Assembly (NCBI GenBank): GCA_964654125.1
Contig: CAZZGG010000120.1
Coordinates: 1-7,315, forward strand
DNA: 7,315 nt
Direction: 5' to 3'
From: JAAYBY01 sp964654125
GTDB taxonomy: Bacteria > Bacillota > Clostridia > Saccharofermentanales > UBA5734
In this document: piece after piece, positions 5,340 through 7,315 of the stretch
Layout: each line of letters opens with the position of its first letter
How positions within the stretch are numbered: the first letter of the stretch is position 1
Position numbers and translations under genes: made by a program
Notes under the pieces: model-generated
What the model saw: only the letters and a program-made list of their open reading frames with translations
Database searches by the model: none
What the model was told of the DNA's origin: nothing

Positions 5340-6053
5340 TTAGCTGGACTTATCATTGTCATGGACCAGGCTTGGTTCTGCACAGTTGCTGCCAGCCAGC
5401 TGAGCTGTATTCTTACAATAGAAGGCAGCTGCGGCATCAGTCAGGTCATGCTGCTTACCCTGGAAAAAACGCAGCAATAAAGGCAGGGTCAGGAGTGTCC
5501 CGGCCAGGCAGACGATCAGATCCAGCATGGTGTCAGTCACACCAGTGGCAGCCACCTGCTGCATGTCCCGACCCAGCAGTGGTGCCAAAATAAATTCGCC
5601 TATCTCAAAAAGCACTGCCACAGCCAGGCTGGCAAAAAAACAAAATAATATAGCTGTTGCCGGCTTAAGGCTCTCCAGAGGCCTTTCCCTTTCCAGATAG
5701 AGATATAGGCTCAAGGCCAAAGTAGTTACCAACACGCCGGATAAGGTGTGAATGACCTTGTCATAGCCAGGGATCTTCTGGTAAAACTCCAGGCAGCCAC
5801 CCAGGCTGAAGCCTAAAAAGGCAAAGATATATAGCCTGATTTCCAGTTGCCAGGCAGGCACCAGACCGGTCAGCTTATAGAATGCGTTTAGGGCCGGGAT
5901 CAGTAATAAAGAAGCCAGGCTTAAAAATAAGCGATAGCTGTTTTGTGTCCAAAGACCGCTGGCAGCAATCAGCAGGCCGGCCAGGCCATAGAACCATTTA
6001 CAAAACAAAGCGGTTCTTTTAGCTCTCTGATCTTTTTCCAGTATTCTAGTCAT
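5340..6053 (-). CDS. YjdF/DUF2238-like multi-spanning membrane protein
   Basis: A 237-residue membrane protein with about six hydrophobic segments (roughly 16-34, 39-57, 72-90, 99-120, 132-154, 175-196). It carries the motif set typical of YjdF/DUF2238-like proteins: YDKVIHTLSG (97-106), FEIGEF (149-154) and GVTDTMLDLIVCLAGT (171-186), with conserved polar residues (D98, H102, E150, E153, D174, D178) inside or at membrane segments. The molecular function of this family is not established. SD GGAGG lies 7 nt before ATG, inside the end of the upstream gene, with which it overlaps by 8 nt (ATGACTAG). After the last membrane segment there is a ~40-residue hydrophilic tail containing two cysteines (C213, C224). 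Co-transcribed with a PLD enzyme and a membrane peptidase, it probably works in the envelope. Confidence 0.75.
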   Translation of the reverse strand: MTRILEKDQRAKRTALFCKWFYGLAGLLIAASGLWTQNSYRLFLSLASLLLIPALNAFYKLTGLVPAWQLEIRLYIFAFLGFSLGGCLEFYQKIPGYDKVIHTLSGVLVTTLALSLYLYLERERPLESLKPATAILFCFFASLAVAVLFEIGEFILAPLLGRDMQQVAATGVTDTMLDLIVCLAGTLLTLPLLLRFFQGKQHDLTDAAAAFYCKNTAQLAGSNCAEPSLVHDNDKSS

Positions 6054-6570
6054 TTTTTTCCTCCAGTTCTCCTCTTAAGTCATAACTCAGGCTAAAAAAG
6101 AGCAGTACAGCACCCAGGCCAGTGGCAATCAGAAGCAAGCCGCTGCAAAAAACAGCCAGCTGGCCTGACAAGAGTCTGAGAACCAGCGGCAGGGCCAGCA
6201 GCACAGCCAGTCTGGCTGGCCATATTATGGACCTGGTCAGCAGATCTTTTTTGTAGTGCGCTGCCACCAGCTGCAAGCTGGTGGCCAGTAGCAGCAAGAC
6301 CGCCAGCCAGTTCTTGATCAGGCCTCCTGCCAGCAGGCCGGCCGGGGCCAGGACCTTGCCCAGGCCGCTGGCTAGAAGCCAGGGTCCGGCTGACCTCCTG
6401 TACAGGACCAGCAGCTCTGCCAGACCGGCCAGGAGCAGTGCTCCTGTCAGATAGCCGGTCAGCCCAGACAGCTTATCCAAGGGTGTGAAAAGCAAGATCA
6501 AACCCAAAATAACCAGATTTACTCCAGCCAGCAGCAAGAGCCAGTCGGCCAGTTTTGCCAGATGCTTCAT
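6046..6570 (-). CDS. Unrecognised six-segment membrane protein
   Basis: A 174-residue, extremely leucine-rich membrane protein. About six hydrophobic stretches are visible (roughly 9-28, 36-57, 63-82, 87-105, 118-135, 138-162), with a short basic loop YRRSAG and an acidic C-terminus (GELEEKND). I see no catalytic or binding motif and cannot name a family. Its ATG overlaps the TGA of the upstream peptidase gene (ATGA, 4 nt) and its end overlaps the next start by 8 nt, strong signs of translational coupling in one operon. GAGAGG about 14 nt upstream is a distant SD, so initiation may depend on coupling. Coding status is well supported by these overlaps. Confidence 0.8.
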   Translation of the reverse strand: MKHLAKLADWLLLLAGVNLVILGLILLFTPLDKLSGLTGYLTGALLLAGLAELLVLYRRSAGPWLLASGLGKVLAPAGLLAGGLIKNWLAVLLLLATSLQLVAAHYKKDLLTRSIIWPARLAVLLALPLVLRLLSGQLAVFCSGLLLIATGLGAVLLFFSLSYDLRGELEEKND

Positions 6571-7256
6571 CTTCTGGCCCGCCTCTCATTTTGGCCAAGC
6601 AAGGCCAGCATGCGCAGGAATTGGGTCAGGGCAGTAATCAAGGCTGCCACATAAGTCAGGGCTGCTGCCTGGAGAACCTGCCTTGCGCCTTTTTCTTCAG
6701 CCGGGTCCAGGCCCAGATTGTCCAGGGCCAGCAGGGCCCGCCTGGAGGCATTGAGTTCAACCGGCAAGGTGACCAGCTGGAAAAAAGCGATCAGCAGATA
6801 ACCGATCAGGCCGACCAGGGCCAGATGATACCAATTAAGCAATATACCAACCAGAACCAGGGGCACGGCCAGTTTTGAGCCAATACTGGTTATTGGAACA
6901 ATGGCACCCCTGATCTTCATGGGCAGATAATCCTGGGCATACTGGATGGCATGACCGCACTCATGAGCGGCAATCCCGGCGGCAGCCAGGGAGCTGACGC
7001 CATAGACCCCGTCTGAGAGGCGGACTGTATTGCTACGTGGATCATAGTGGTCAGTCAGGCTGCCCCTGACCCTTTCAATCCGGACATGTTGCAGACCATT
7101 TTGATCCAGAATCCAGCGGGCCAGCTGGCTGCCTGTCCAGCCTTGGCGCAAGAAGAGCCGGCTGTTTTTCTTGCAGGCGACCTGCACCTTATACTGGGCA
7201 TAAAATCCGATCAGCAAGGGGATAATGACAAGATAAAGATAATTGTTGTTGTACAT
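6567..7256 (-). CDS. yugP: YugP-type membrane zinc metallopeptidase
   Basis: A 229-residue protein of the YugP (putative membrane zinc metallopeptidase) family, full length. After an N-terminal membrane segment (5-20) comes the soluble part with LTDHYDPRSNTVRLS (67-81), then the zincin motif HECGH (H98, E99, H102). Two or three membrane segments (about 116-138, 142-163, 197-218) enclose LPVELNAS (164-171), whose E167 is the probable third zinc ligand. Substrates of YugP are not known; a role in membrane protein or envelope quality control is guessed by analogy with other membrane zincins such as HtpX. SD AAGGAG lies 8 nt before ATG. It is the first complete gene of the minus-strand set, and its stop overlaps the next start. 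The promoter is not visible in the 59 nt to the right edge. Confidence 0.93.
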   Translation of the reverse strand: MYNNNYLYLVIIPLLIGFYAQYKVQVACKKNSRLFLRQGWTGSQLARWILDQNGLQHVRIERVRGSLTDHYDPRSNTVRLSDGVYGVSSLAAAGIAAHECGHAIQYAQDYLPMKIRGAIVPITSIGSKLAVPLVLVGILLNWYHLALVGLIGYLLIAFFQLVTLPVELNASRRALLALDNLGLDPAEEKGARQVLQAAALTYVAALITALTQFLRMLALLGQNERRARR

Positions 7257-7281
7257 AGGGCTGCTCCTTGATCAGTTTATT

Positions 7282-7315
7282 TTATGCGGCATCTTCCAAC
7301 AGCTGCATGAATTCT
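7282..7315 (-). CDS. Possible C-terminal end of an upstream gene (partial)
   Basis: On the minus strand the frame entering from the right edge reads EFMQLLEDAA and ends at TAA, 25 nt before the yugP ATG. The helical, acidic composition is typical of a protein C-terminus, and the spacing fits an operon. The frame is only eleven codons, so chance is not excluded and no identity can be given. Confidence 0.35.
   Translation of the reverse strand, partial: EFMQLLEDAA

Noticed and set aside
6567..7256. HtpX-type protease
   Set aside because: The HECGH context, the LTDHYDP segment and LPVELNAS fit the YugP family rather than HtpX.
7309..7314. GAATTC at the right edge as a cloning junction
   Set aside because: A single hexamer site is expected by chance and a plausible reading frame runs through it.

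Overview
The window reads as chromosomal DNA of a Gram-positive, low-oxygen bacterium of the Bacillota (Clostridia-like). The evidence is a FeoA-FeoB-FeoC ferrous-iron operon with short Firmicute-type subunits, a short DtxR/MntR-type regulator without an SH3 domain, a DUF4491 protein, a YugP-type zinc peptidase, and purine-rich Shine-Dalgarno (SD) sites before most genes. The taxonomic call is inference from gene content; no rRNA or tRNA gene is present. 

Positions 1-435 hold no confident gene. The minus strand carries two overlapping short reading frames with very good SD sites. The first is broken by an amber codon, so this may be a decayed small-gene locus. A perfect A-tract/T-tract palindrome (436-465) is the transcription terminator of the feo operon. 

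Positions 487-3037 (minus strand) are feoA-feoB-feoC, transcribed in that order. Upstream is a well-formed promoter (TTGACT, 17-nt spacer, TATATT), followed immediately by an 18-bp inverted repeat over the predicted transcription start. This is the layout expected of a metal-repressed promoter. Divergently, positions 3258-3953 (plus strand) encode the DtxR/MntR-like regulator and a DUF4491 membrane protein. The simplest model is that the regulator binds Fe2+ and represses feo when iron is sufficient. 

Positions 3950-7256 (minus strand) are a tightly packed four-gene set: YugP-type membrane zinc peptidase, an unrecognised multi-spanning membrane protein, a YjdF/DUF2238-like membrane protein, and a ClsC-like phospholipase D/cardiolipin synthase. 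Stop and start codons overlap by 4 and 8 nt in the first two junctions. The set looks like an envelope or lipid-related operon whose promoter lies beyond the right edge. It meets the regulator-DUF4491 unit tail to tail with a 4-bp overlap of stop codons. The last ~34 bases may hold the C-terminus of a further upstream gene. 

I see no CRISPR array, insertion sequence, phage gene or clearly new defence or mobile system. The most useful leads are the feo operator architecture, the mixed metal-site residues of the regulator, the DUF4491 linkage, the altered second HKD motif of the phospholipase D protein, and the broken small-gene pair at the left end.
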